Program-made: the position numbers and the translations under genes
The notes under the pieces: model-generated
Databases searched by the model: none
Told to the model about the DNA's origin: nothing
Seen by the model: the letters and a program-made list of their open reading frames with translations, nothing else
NCBI GenBank assembly: GCA_041395865.1
Contig: JAWKZQ010000007.1
Span: forward strand, 1-64,000
Length of the DNA stretch: 64,000 bases
Reading direction: 5' to 3'
Origin: IMCC2047 sp041395865
Lineage (GTDB): Bacteria; Pseudomonadota; Gammaproteobacteria; Pseudomonadales; IMCC2047
In this document: positions 17,275 through 25,522 of the stretch, piece by piece
Position numbering within the stretch: position 1 is the stretch's first letter
How the letters are laid out: every line of letters begins with the position of its first letter

Positions 17275-19764
17275 TTAGGGTTCCTGGTAACCGGGAATAC
17301 TGTCGCTGAACAGGCTTTCGATGGAATCGCCAATATCGCCCAGGCCTTTGAAAATGAACTGGATGTAAATGGCATCCTTTTCTTCGATGCCTTCACTATC
17401 GGTGATGTCGTCGTTATTAATCCAGTGGCGGCCCACCAGGCGCACGGCCCAGCAGCAGCTTTGGTACTCGACACCGGCGAAGGCTTCGACCACACGATCA
17501 TTGATAAGGTCATGGTTCCAGCGTGAAATAAGGCTCCATTGGTCGGCAACCGGCCAAACGAAAGACAGATCCGTTTGTTCAAGGCGCTGGCGATCATCGT
17601 TACGGCGGCGATAACCGATATTAAAGAGATGGCTGTTGTCGCCATGGTAACGCAGGTAGAGGCTACTCTGGTTGGTGCGCTCGATGTCCGGGTCCCATTC
17701 GATATCACCCTGGATGCGCCAGCCTGATTTCAGTGCAAACATCAGTTCGGCGGCCAGCGGCGATTCGGAGGTCATATCGGTGCGCACAGGAGCGCCATCC
17801 AGGGTAACCCTGCGGTCTTCGTTGTAATAAATCTGGCCGATGCTGGCGCGAGCCCGCTCAAAGCCGTCGGTTTCGATAAAACGGCTGGTCAGGCCCAGTG
17901 AAACCTGGTCGGCATCGCCAACCCGGTCGCCACCGACAAAGCGATTTTCACGGAACAGCTGGTTGTAGCTGAAGTCCAGTTCGCCGCTATCGAAGTCCGG
18001 GATTTCCAGCTGGTTCTTTTCTTCCGGCACCTTCAGGTAGAACAGGCGCGGTTCAAAGGTCTGGGTCAGCGGCGTGCTGAACCAGCTGGTGTCACGTTCG
18101 AAAAAGAGGCCGCTATCAATACTGTAAACAGGCACCGACAGGTCGGGGGAGTCATTCAGGCCGGATGCCAGGTCGTCCAGCTGGTAACGAGCATAGCGGT
18201 AGGTGGCTTTTGGTTTTATATAGGCGTAGGGCGTTTCAAATAGCCAGCTGATGCTGGGTTCTACACGGGTGCGATCGCCCACCGCGCGGTCCAGCCCGGT
18301 CAGGCCAGAGTTATCGCGGTCGAAACGGGTGTATTCCGTAAAAAGGCCGAATTCAAAGCCGCTGGCATCATGGGGGTATAGGCCGTTGATAATCAGTTGC
18401 GGTAAACGGTCATAGGGCTTATCGGCATCCAGGATTTCAGAGTCAATGGTCTGGTAGCCCTGGGTGCGGGCGGTGATATCCCAGTACTGCCCGTTGTAAC
18501 GGGCTTCGGCCAGGCGCAGCAGGTGCGTCTGGCTGGTCGCGTGAAGATCCGTGCCAAGATCGCTGAAATAGTCGTCATCACTGACGCTGGTGGCATCGAC
18601 CCGGGTGTTGATGGTGTTGAACAGGGTGCCCTCGTGGTCGATGGCCCCTAACCAGCGATCCTCGTTCATGAAGTCATCGTCGCCGGGCAGGTAGGCGGCG
18701 CCCAGTTCGCCTTGGTTGTTGTTGTGCAGGTAGCGAAATTGAGCTTCGCCCATGACGCCGCGGTCGCCAATATAGCGTGGCGTTAGCGTGGCGTCGTAAT
18801 TGGGAGCAATATTCCAGTAGTAGGGGGTGGCGATATCAATGCCGTCCGAGGTGCCAATGTCCGGCGTCAGGAAGCCCGATTTGCGTTCATCGCCGAGCGG
18901 AAAGCTCATGTAGGGCACGTACATGATGGGGACATCTTTTACATGCAGGCGTGCGTGCTTGACTGTTCCCACACCAGCCTGTTGGTCTATTTTTAGCTCG
19001 CTGCCAACCACTGCCCAGGTATTAGCGCCGGGGGCGCAGTAGGTGACGCTGCCCTTATTGACACGCACGACGCCATCGGAACCGCGGACAAGTGTTTCCG
19101 CTGTGCCGCGGATATGGGCCTCGTGGGCGACAAACTCGGCATCGCTGATGTTGACCTCTTTGCTGTTAAGGTCAACATGGGTCTGTTCGCCGATCAGCAG
19201 AAAGCCCGGTTCGCGATAACGGGCGCGGCTGGTGAAGTTGGCCGTGCCAGACTCGCGGTCAAGAACAGCTTCCTCGCTTTCCACCTGGCGGTAACCCTGT
19301 TTGATTACCACATCGCCACGCAGGGTGGTGATTCCGTTTTCATCGGTTTGTGAGGACTGCGCAGCGCCTTTCATGGGCTGTGTGCTGGGGTCAACATCCA
19401 GCAGGGAGGCATCGACATAGTCAGGTTCGATATAAAGACCGGAGCAGTAGCCAGGTGTTTCGGCGCGTTGTTCGCTGGTGAGGGCTGATTTGGGTACCCA
19501 GTCGAGGCGTTGTGTCGGGCTGCTAATTTGGGCGGCGGGTTGTGTTGCCACCGCTTTTTCCAGCTCTTTTCTTTCTGCCTGGATGTAGCGTGTGCCAAGC
19601 CCGTCGGGACTTCCTGCGGCGGAACACTGCCAGCCACCGTCCGGGCCTGCTTTACAACTCCAGCGATTGGCGGCCGTTTCGGCTGTTGCGGATTGCCAGG
19701 GCCCGCTAAGGGCGAGTGCAGTGAGCAGGGTGAACTTGACCGTGTGTCGTGATTTTTCAGGCAT
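17275..19764 (-). CDS. lptD: LPS-assembly outer membrane protein LptD
   Basis: LptD is the outer-membrane beta-barrel that inserts lipopolysaccharide together with LptE. The 829-residue protein has a signal peptide (cleavage near ATA), an N-terminal LptA-like beta-jellyroll (about 145-265) and a C-terminal 26-strand barrel. Cysteines likely to form the interdomain disulfides are visible: an early pair in WSC...WQC and the adjacent CC in YQSCCWAVRL near the C-terminus. It is the first gene of a seven-gene run. The upstream 154 bases hold a strong hairpin but no convincing sigma-E promoter. Confidence 0.96.
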   Translation of the reverse strand: MPEKSRHTVKFTLLTALALSGPWQSATAETAANRWSCKAGPDGGWQCSAAGSPDGLGTRYIQAERKELEKAVATQPAAQISSPTQRLDWVPKSALTSEQRAETPGYCSGLYIEPDYVDASLLDVDPSTQPMKGAAQSSQTDENGITTLRGDVVIKQGYRQVESEEAVLDRESGTANFTSRARYREPGFLLIGEQTHVDLNSKEVNISDAEFVAHEAHIRGTAETLVRGSDGVVRVNKGSVTYCAPGANTWAVVGSELKIDQQAGVGTVKHARLHVKDVPIMYVPYMSFPLGDERKSGFLTPDIGTSDGIDIATPYYWNIAPNYDATLTPRYIGDRGVMGEAQFRYLHNNNQGELGAAYLPGDDDFMNEDRWLGAIDHEGTLFNTINTRVDATSVSDDDYFSDLGTDLHATSQTHLLRLAEARYNGQYWDITARTQGYQTIDSEILDADKPYDRLPQLIINGLYPHDASGFEFGLFTEYTRFDRDNSGLTGLDRAVGDRTRVEPSISWLFETPYAYIKPKATYRYARYQLDDLASGLNDSPDLSVPVYSIDSGLFFERDTSWFSTPLTQTFEPRLFYLKVPEEKNQLEIPDFDSGELDFSYNQLFRENRFVGGDRVGDADQVSLGLTSRFIETDGFERARASIGQIYYNEDRRVTLDGAPVRTDMTSESPLAAELMFALKSGWRIQGDIEWDPDIERTNQSSLYLRYHGDNSHLFNIGYRRRNDDRQRLEQTDLSFVWPVADQWSLISRWNHDLINDRVVEAFAGVEYQSCCWAVRLVGRHWINNDDITDSEGIEEKDAIYIQFIFKGLGDIGDSIESLFSDSIPGYQEP

Positions 19765-19841
19765 GCAATTAACCGAATGCTGTTATTTTTATTCAGGCAC
19801 TACTTAAATGAAGCTGCAAATAATAAGTCATTCGGCAGGCA

Positions 19842-19867
19842 CCGGCTAGCCCGAATGGGGCTGCCGG
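19842..19867. repeat. Strong intergenic hairpin upstream of lptD
   Basis: The segment CCGGC-T-AGCCC-GAATG-GGGCT-GCCGG folds into a 10-bp stem with a single bulged base and a five-base loop. It sits between the aminotransferase stop and the lptD start. Neither strand has a T run next to it, so it is not a standard intrinsic terminator. It might weaken read-through into lptD or protect an mRNA end. Confidence 0.5.
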
Positions 19868-19918
19868 GGAAGAAAGGTTGATTATTGGTGGTTCAAAGCG
19901 TTAACCCCGGGCGCAGGG

Positions 19919-21109
19919 CTAGAGAACGCTTACGATTGCCTTGCTGAGATAGTCGATATTGCTGCTGTTAATACCGGCAACATTAATGCGGCTGTCGTTC
20001 GTCATGTAAATACTGAATTCGTTGCGCAGGCGCTGAACCTGGTCGGCGCTGATATCGAGAAACGAAAACATGCCGCTTTGCCGGGTAATAAAGCTGAAAT
20101 CGCTGCTGGCGCCGTTGGCTTGCAGCTTTTCCAGTAGCTGGCCGCGCAGGTTGAAGATGCGTTCGCGCATCACTTGCAGTTCGTCCAGCCAGTGTTGATG
20201 CAAGGATGCATTTTGCAGGATATGCGCCACTACCGCCGCGCCGTGGGAGGGGGGCATGGAATAAATACCGCGTACGATGCGCGCCAGCTGGCTTGCGCAG
20301 GCCTGGGCCTGGTTGCTGTTTCCGGAAACGACCATGACGGTACCGACGCGCTCGCGGTAGATACCGAAGTTTTTCGAGCAGGAGCTGGCGACCAGCAGCT
20401 CCGGTAGCCGGGCTGCCATCAACCGCACGCCGTAGGCGTCTTCGTCGATGCCGGTGCCAAAGCCCTGGTAGGCAATGTCGATAAAAGGGGTGAAGCCCCG
20501 CTCATTAGCCAGCTGGGTGAGGGTTTGCCACTGTTGTTGTGACAGGTCGGCGCCGGAGGGGTTGTGGCAGCAGCCGTGCAGTAGTACCAGGTCGCCGCGT
20601 TTAGCCTGTTGCAGGGTTTCCAGCATGGCATCGAAGTTGACGCCGTGGCTTTGAGGATCGTAATAGGGATAGCTTTTAATTTGCAGGCCTGTATCCCCGA
20701 GCAAGGGGATGTGATTGCCCCAGGTGGGGTTGCTGACCCAGATTGTTGCATCAGGGTTGCTCTTCTTGGCCAGCTCCGCCGCTACGCGTAATGCGCCACA
20801 GCCGCCGGGTGTCTGCACAGTTGCCACACGGTTGTCGATTCGTGCCGGGTGCTCGCTTCCGAGAATCAGGGTTTCGATGGAACGACTGAACTCAGCGGCG
20901 CCCGCCGGGCCGATGTAGAGTTTGGTCTGTTCCAGCTCCAGCAGTTCGCGTTCGGCCTGCTTAACGGAGGCCAGTACCGGGGTATCCCCCTCTTCGGTTT
21001 TATAGACGCCAACGCCCAGGTCTATTTTGTTGGGGTTTTGATCCTCAACAAAGGCGACCATCAGGCCAAGGATGGGGTCGGCAGGTAGCAGCGGGAGATT
21101 TTCAAACAT
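19919..21109 (-). CDS. Aromatic/aspartate aminotransferase (class I)
   Basis: A 396-residue fold-type I PLP enzyme of the AspC/TyrB group, which exchanges amino groups between aspartate or aromatic amino acids and 2-oxoglutarate. Landmarks are the N-terminal PADPILGLMVAF, IDLGVGVYK, PGGCGALR (PLP phosphate contact), CCHNPSGADL and the lysine that binds PLP in SSCSKNFGIYRERVG. A conserved Arg for the substrate carboxylate lies in the C-terminal part. It is 38 bases downstream of a glutamine amidotransferase gene on the same strand, perhaps cotranscribed. In Pseudomonas this position, between lptD and the amgK homologue, has neither gene. Confidence 0.92.
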   Translation of the reverse strand: MFENLPLLPADPILGLMVAFVEDQNPNKIDLGVGVYKTEEGDTPVLASVKQAERELLELEQTKLYIGPAGAAEFSRSIETLILGSEHPARIDNRVATVQTPGGCGALRVAAELAKKSNPDATIWVSNPTWGNHIPLLGDTGLQIKSYPYYDPQSHGVNFDAMLETLQQAKRGDLVLLHGCCHNPSGADLSQQQWQTLTQLANERGFTPFIDIAYQGFGTGIDEDAYGVRLMAARLPELLVASSCSKNFGIYRERVGTVMVVSGNSNQAQACASQLARIVRGIYSMPPSHGAAVVAHILQNASLHQHWLDELQVMRERIFNLRGQLLEKLQANGASSDFSFITRQSGMFSFLDISADQVQRLRNEFSIYMTNDSRINVAGINSSNIDYLSKAIVSVL

Positions 21110-21147
21110 AGCGTTATCCGGCGGTCAGTTAGGCTGTTAGCGGTGAA

Positions 21148-21900
21148 CTACAGCGGTTGTTGCTGGACGTTTTCCAGCCTGGCCTTGTGTTTGGGGACGG
21201 CCATTTTGATGAAATTGATCATCCACTGCAGGGTGACATCGGCATCCAGGGGCGCGCTCAGGGAGGTCAGTGCCTCACGAACCTTGTTGGGCGTGAAATT
21301 GTCGATGTTGCAGTCCGCGAGGTAACGCAGGATATCAGGCGTAAACTCCGGGTGACCCTGAACGGTAAGAATGTTTGGGCCGTGCTGGACCATGAAGTAA
21401 GGGCAGAACTGGCTTTGGGCGATAATCTGGCTGCGTTCGGGAATGCTGACTACCTGGTCGCGGTGCATAACCAGCATGTCCAGTTTGCCCAGCGACGGGG
21501 TCATCCAGGATTTGTGACTGTTCAGCTCGTAAAACCCAGTGCCCAGTGCCCAGCCGCGATCGCAGGGCTCTACTTTGCCGCCCAGGGCTTGAGAGATTAA
21601 TTGGTGGCCAAAGCAGATACCCAGCAGCTTCTTGCCGCTACGGGCGCATTCGCGCACGAAATCCTCCAGATTCAGAATCCAGGGCGTTCGCTCGTAGGTG
21701 CTGCTGGTGCTGCCTGTGCAGATGTATGCGTCGCACTCATCCAGTTCAGGCAGTTCTTCGTTAATGGCGTCAAAGACGCTGAACTTGAGGGCCGGGTCAA
21801 TTCGCTGGAATGAGGAAATGATCATGTCAGGGATATCGCCGTAGGGCCCCTGTATGTCTTCCGGCAGGGTGCCACACTGCAAAATGCCAATGTGTGTCAT
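21148..21900 (-). CDS. Class I glutamine amidotransferase (GMP synthase-like)
   Basis: A 250-residue stand-alone class I GATase domain. The nucleophile elbow GICFGHQ near 98-104 holds the catalytic Cys, and VQGHPEFTPD carries the catalytic His and Glu. The start GILQCGTLPEDI resembles the GMP-synthase-like subgroup used in amino acid or polyamine catabolism. The acceptor domain or partner is not encoded nearby, so the substrate is unknown. It heads a two-gene unit with the aminotransferase; 206 bases separate it from the divergent amgK gene. Confidence 0.88.
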   Translation of the reverse strand: MTHIGILQCGTLPEDIQGPYGDIPDMIISSFQRIDPALKFSVFDAINEELPELDECDAYICTGSTSSTYERTPWILNLEDFVRECARSGKKLLGICFGHQLISQALGGKVEPCDRGWALGTGFYELNSHKSWMTPSLGKLDMLVMHRDQVVSIPERSQIIAQSQFCPYFMVQHGPNILTVQGHPEFTPDILRYLADCNIDNFTPNKVREALTSLSAPLDADVTLQWMINFIKMAVPKHKARLENVQQQPL

Positions 21901-22055
21901 GGCTGCAATTCCTCTTTGGTGATGGTAAGTACTCGTTTGCTAAGGCTAGCAGAATAAAGGCGCAAAATTATACTCCGGTGTTTTTGCGAAAGGAAATATT
22001 TTACTGTGCCCGGTGTCTTTGCTGATGGGGTTCCAAAATCCATGTATGTCAGGGT

Positions 22056-22084
22056 TTTACGCGCCGTAACGGATGCCGTAAGAT
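22056..22084 (+). promoter_or_regulatory. Possible promoter of amgK-murU-djlA
   Basis: TTTACG and TAAGAT, 17 bases apart, each match four to five positions of the sigma-70 hexamers. They lie about 20 bases before the amgK start, inside the divergent intergenic region. The match is modest. Confidence 0.35.
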
Positions 22085-22106
22085 GCAGGCATTTTAATTT
22101 TGAGAG

Positions 22107-23174
22107 ATGTGCGTGAATTTAGATGACAGGCAGGCCGCATTAACCCGATGGGTCGCCCAACAGATGCAGCAACTTGGCTTTGCCCGGCGCGACGCCCACG
22201 CTGAGCTTGAGGTGGTGTCCGGTGATGCCAGCTTTCGGCGTTATTTTCGAACCAAGCCAGAAAGCCAGGGTATGACTTATATCGCCGTGGATGCGCCCCC
22301 TGACAAGGAAGACAGTCGCCCATTTGTCGCCATTGCCCGTGCCTGGCGGCAGTGCGGCGTCCAGGTGCCGGAGGTTCTGGCGGCGGACTTTGAGCAGGGC
22401 TTTATGCTGCTTTCGGACTTGGGCGATGATCTCTATCTCCCTCTTTTGGCTGAAGATGCCGAGGCGCTTTATGGGCGTGCGCTGGCGGCATTGGTCAAAA
22501 TCCAGGGGTGTCCCCAGCCCGTTGATTACGAACTGCCCTGTTACGACAAACAAAAACTGTGGGATGAAATGCAGCTTTGTCCGCAGTGGTTTTTCAAAGA
22601 GTTGCTGGGGCTGGCGCTGTCCCCGGCTGATGAACTGCGCTTGCAGGACGTGTTTGATCGGTTGGTTGAAAGTGCGCTTGAGCAACCGGTGGTCTGTGTG
22701 CATCGTGATTTCCACTCGCGTAACCTGATGGTTTTGCCCGATGGCGAAGTGGGGGTGCTGGACTTTCAGGATGCGGTTTCAGGGCCTGTTACCTACGATC
22801 TGGTTTCGCTGCTGCGAGATTGCTACATCAGCTGGCCGGCGGAAAAAGAGGAAAAGTGGCTCAGGGAATACCTGGGACTGGCTGTCGCGCAAGGTGTGTG
22901 GTGTTCAGGTGAGACGCCTTCCTATGCGCAGGTTAAACGCTGGTTCGATTGGATGGGGCTGCAAAGGCACATCAAATGTGTCGGTATTTTCTCCAGGCTG
23001 TTTTTACGCGATGGTAAATCCGGATACCTGCCGGATATCCCGCGCACCTTTACGTACTTAAAGCGGGTGTGTGAAGCCTATCCTGAGTTTGCCGAATTCA
23101 ATGTCTGGCTGGATCAGACGGTGGTGCCGGCCATGGCTGCCTGCTCCCGATTACCAGCGGGCAATCGCCTGTGA
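22107..23174 (+). CDS. amgK: N-acetylmuramate/N-acetylglucosamine kinase AmgK
   Basis: AmgK phosphorylates MurNAc and GlcNAc at the anomeric position in the MurU shortcut of peptidoglycan recycling described in Pseudomonas. The 355-residue protein is an aminoglycoside-phosphotransferase-fold kinase: Brenner motif VCVHRDFHSRNLMVL with catalytic Asp, and the metal-binding VLDFQDAVSGPVTYDLVSLL. Two starts are possible, ATG 22107 or GTG 22113; GAGAG lies at better distance from the GTG. Its end overlaps or touches murU, which performs the next step. This pathway bypasses de novo UDP-MurNAc synthesis and gives intrinsic fosfomycin tolerance in Pseudomonas. Confidence 0.9.
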   Translation: MCVNLDDRQAALTRWVAQQMQQLGFARRDAHAELEVVSGDASFRRYFRTKPESQGMTYIAVDAPPDKEDSRPFVAIARAWRQCGVQVPEVLAADFEQGFMLLSDLGDDLYLPLLAEDAEALYGRALAALVKIQGCPQPVDYELPCYDKQKLWDEMQLCPQWFFKELLGLALSPADELRLQDVFDRLVESALEQPVVCVHRDFHSRNLMVLPDGEVGVLDFQDAVSGPVTYDLVSLLRDCYISWPAEKEEKWLREYLGLAVAQGVWCSGETPSYAQVKRWFDWMGLQRHIKCVGIFSRLFLRDGKSGYLPDIPRTFTYLKRVCEAYPEFAEFNVWLDQTVVPAMAACSRLPAGNRL

Positions 23175-23839
23175 TGAAAGCCATGATTCTCTGTGCCGGT
23201 CGTGGCGAACGTATGCGGCCGTTGACCGATAGCACACCCAAACCGCTGTTGCGGGTCGGTGATAAGCCGCTGGTGCAATACCATATTGAGCGTCTGGTGC
23301 AGGCGGGGGTCACGGAGATTGTCATTAACCACGCCTGGCTGGGTGAGCAGATTGAAGACTCTCTTGGTCATGGTGCTCGTTTCGGTGCGCGCATACAGTA
23401 TTCGGCTGAACGTGAGGCGTTGGAAACGGCGGGAGGCATCTTAAAGGCTTTACCGCTTCTGGGTGACGAGCCCTTTCTGGTGGTTAACGGGGATGTGTGG
23501 TGTGATTATCCCTTTTCCAGGCTGTTGAGTGCTGCGCCTGTAGCGGCGCATCTGGTGTTGGTGCCTAACCCTGAACATCACCCGGATGGTGATTTTGCCC
23601 TGTCGGAAGGTGGTGAAGTGGGGCTGGCGGGCGCCCATAAGTACACCTTTGCCGGTATCAGTGTGATGCATCCGGCGCTCTTTGCCGGGCTTGGGGCAGG
23701 AAAGCGTTCCCTGGCTCCCTTGCTGAGAGCGGCAATAGAAGCGGGTCAGGTGAGCGGCGAGCTCTATCAGGGCGACTGGGTCGATGTGGGAACGCCGCAA
23801 CGGCTGGAAAAACTGGACCGACGCATGAGGAAACATTAA
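23174..23839 (+). CDS. murU: N-acetylmuramate-1-phosphate uridylyltransferase MurU
   Basis: MurU converts MurNAc-1-phosphate and UTP to UDP-MurNAc, completing the recycling branch started by AmgK. The 221-residue protein has the nucleotidyltransferase signature LCAGRGERMRPLT-x-x-x-PKPLL near 6-25, followed by ETAGGI, VVNGDVW (metal-binding Asp) and the C-terminal WVDVGTPQRL. The ATG at 23174 shares its A with the amgK stop; a GTG one codon earlier is an alternative start. It is followed after 15 bases by djlA. Confidence 0.92.
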   Translation: MKAMILCAGRGERMRPLTDSTPKPLLRVGDKPLVQYHIERLVQAGVTEIVINHAWLGEQIEDSLGHGARFGARIQYSAEREALETAGGILKALPLLGDEPFLVVNGDVWCDYPFSRLLSAAPVAAHLVLVPNPEHHPDGDFALSEGGEVGLAGAHKYTFAGISVMHPALFAGLGAGKRSLAPLLRAAIEAGQVSGELYQGDWVDVGTPQRLEKLDRRMRKH

Positions 23840-23854
23840 GGAGCTGAATAGCAG

Positions 23855-24676
23855 ATGATTTTTGGCAAATTATTAGGCGGCCTGTTTGGCTTCGGATGGT
23901 TCGGAATTCTCGGGGCCATTATTGGTGTTTTTATCGGGCATCAATTCGATAAGGCCCTGGCGCGAACCATGGCGGGTGGCACAGCCAGCAATCAGGCCCA
24001 GATCCAACAGATTTTTTTCCGGGTCACTTTCCTGGCGATGGGTAAACTGGCCAAGGCAGACGGGCGGGTTTCCAGGGATGAAATCGAGTGGGCTGAATTT
24101 GTCATGGCGCGTATGAACCTGACGCCGGACATGCGCCGTCAGGCGATGGCGTTATTTTCAGAGGGCAAGGCCGATGATTTCGACCTGGATGCCGAATTGC
24201 TCACGTTTCGCCAGGTGGTCGGGCGCCACGCCACTGTTGTTCAGATGTTACTGGAAATTTTGATCCAGTCTGCGTTTGCCGATGGCGCCGTCAGCCAGGC
24301 AGAAAATGCCCTGTTACGCCATATTTGCGGCCAGCTGGGTATATCCGAAATGCGTTACAGCATGATCCTGCAGCGCATTCAGGCTGAGCGGGCTTTTGCG
24401 CAGCAGGGCGGTTTTTACCAGCAGGGGGGGGATGCCGGTGGTCAGGCGCAGTATGCACCGGCGGATAAACTCAAGGATGCCTACAGAGTGCTCGGCGTTG
24501 AGGAAAGCGCCAGCGATGCCGAGTTGAAGAAAGCCTACCGCCGTTTGATGAGCCAGCACCACCCGGACAAGTTGGTGGCCAAGGGCTTGCCTGAAGAAAT
24601 GATGCGTATCGCCAAGGAGAAAACCCAGGAGATACAGGCGGCATACGACCTCATCAAACAACAGCGTAAAAAATAA
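23855..24676 (+). CDS. djlA: Membrane-anchored DnaJ-like co-chaperone DjlA
   Basis: A 273-residue protein in three parts. First is an N-terminal glycine-rich membrane segment (about 1-30) of the type that dimerises in E. coli DjlA. Next is a TerB-like helical domain (about 45-170), then a C-terminal J domain (about 205-273) with the DnaK-stimulating HHPDK motif. DjlA acts at the inner membrane with DnaK and influences envelope stress signalling. It is the third gene after amgK-murU, the arrangement also present in Pseudomonas. An AAGGAG site lies 13-18 bases before the ATG. Confidence 0.93.
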   Translation: MIFGKLLGGLFGFGWFGILGAIIGVFIGHQFDKALARTMAGGTASNQAQIQQIFFRVTFLAMGKLAKADGRVSRDEIEWAEFVMARMNLTPDMRRQAMALFSEGKADDFDLDAELLTFRQVVGRHATVVQMLLEILIQSAFADGAVSQAENALLRHICGQLGISEMRYSMILQRIQAERAFAQQGGFYQQGGDAGGQAQYAPADKLKDAYRVLGVEESASDAELKKAYRRLMSQHHPDKLVAKGLPEEMMRIAKEKTQEIQAAYDLIKQQRKK

Positions 24677-24780
24677 GTCCCGGCAGGCTTTTCTGCTGAG
24701 CCGGTTATGGCTGTCGGCTGGGAATTTTTCCTTATTTGCTGTTTAAGCGGCGGGAGACGGGGCTAACCCGTAAATCGAAC

Positions 24781-24810
24781 GTGCCAAATCCCTCACAGTG
24801 TGTGTAGAAT
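24781..24810 (+). promoter_or_regulatory. Possible promoter of rpe-trp
   Basis: GTGCCA and TAGAAT separated by 18 bases lie about 40 bases before the rpe ATG, in the 171-base gap after djlA. The -10 hexamer is good, the -35 partial. Confidence 0.4.
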
Positions 24811-24847
24811 AACGCCCTTTGTTAATGAGTAATTAGTAACCTTTTCC

Positions 24848-25522
24848 ATGTCCGACTTTTTAATTGCACCCTCGATTTTATCGGCCAACTTTGCCCGTCT
24901 CGGCGAAGAGGTGGACAATGTGCTGGCGGCTGGTGCCGACATCGTCCATTTCGATGTGATGGATAACCACTATGTGCCGAATTTAACCATTGGCCCGATG
25001 GTGTGTAAGGCACTGCGTGACCATGGCGTTACGGCCCCCATTGATGCGCACCTGATGGTGACGCCGGTGGATCATATGATTCGTGAATTTGCTGCGGCCG
25101 GTGCGACTTACATCACGTTCCATCCCGAAGCCTCTGATCATATCGATCGTTCCCTGCAGTTGATCAGGGACGCGGGCTGCAAGGCCGGGCTGGTGTTTAA
25201 CCCTGCCACGCCGCTGAGCTATCTCGACTATGTCATGGATAAGCTCGATATGGTGTTGTTGATGTCGGTGAACCCGGGGTTTGGCGGTCAGAAATTTATC
25301 CCTTCCACATTGCAGAAAATTGCCGATTTACGGCAGCGTATTGATGCCAGCGGCCAGGCTATCCGCCTTGAAGTGGATGGGGGAATTGGTGTTGGTAATA
25401 TTGCCGAAGTGGCCGCGGCAGGCGCCGATACCTTTGTGGCCGGTTCTGCGATTTTTGGGAGTGATGACTATGCCGCCACCATTGCGGCAATGCGCGCCGA
25501 ACTGTCGAAGGTGGTTTCATGA
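24848..25522 (+). CDS. rpe: Ribulose-phosphate 3-epimerase
   Basis: Rpe interconverts ribulose-5-phosphate and xylulose-5-phosphate in the pentose phosphate pathway. The 224-residue TIM barrel shows IAPSILSANFARLG, HFDVMDNHYVPN (metal and catalytic Asp), DAHLMV, LVFNPATPL, SVNPGFGGQ and the phosphate-binding EVDGGIG and FVAGSAIF. Its stop overlaps the trpE start by four bases. In Pseudomonas a gph gene lies between rpe and trpE; it is missing here. Confidence 0.97.
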   Translation: MSDFLIAPSILSANFARLGEEVDNVLAAGADIVHFDVMDNHYVPNLTIGPMVCKALRDHGVTAPIDAHLMVTPVDHMIREFAAAGATYITFHPEASDHIDRSLQLIRDAGCKAGLVFNPATPLSYLDYVMDKLDMVLLMSVNPGFGGQKFIPSTLQKIADLRQRIDASGQAIRLEVDGGIGVGNIAEVAAAGADTFVAGSAIFGSDDYAATIAAMRAELSKVVS

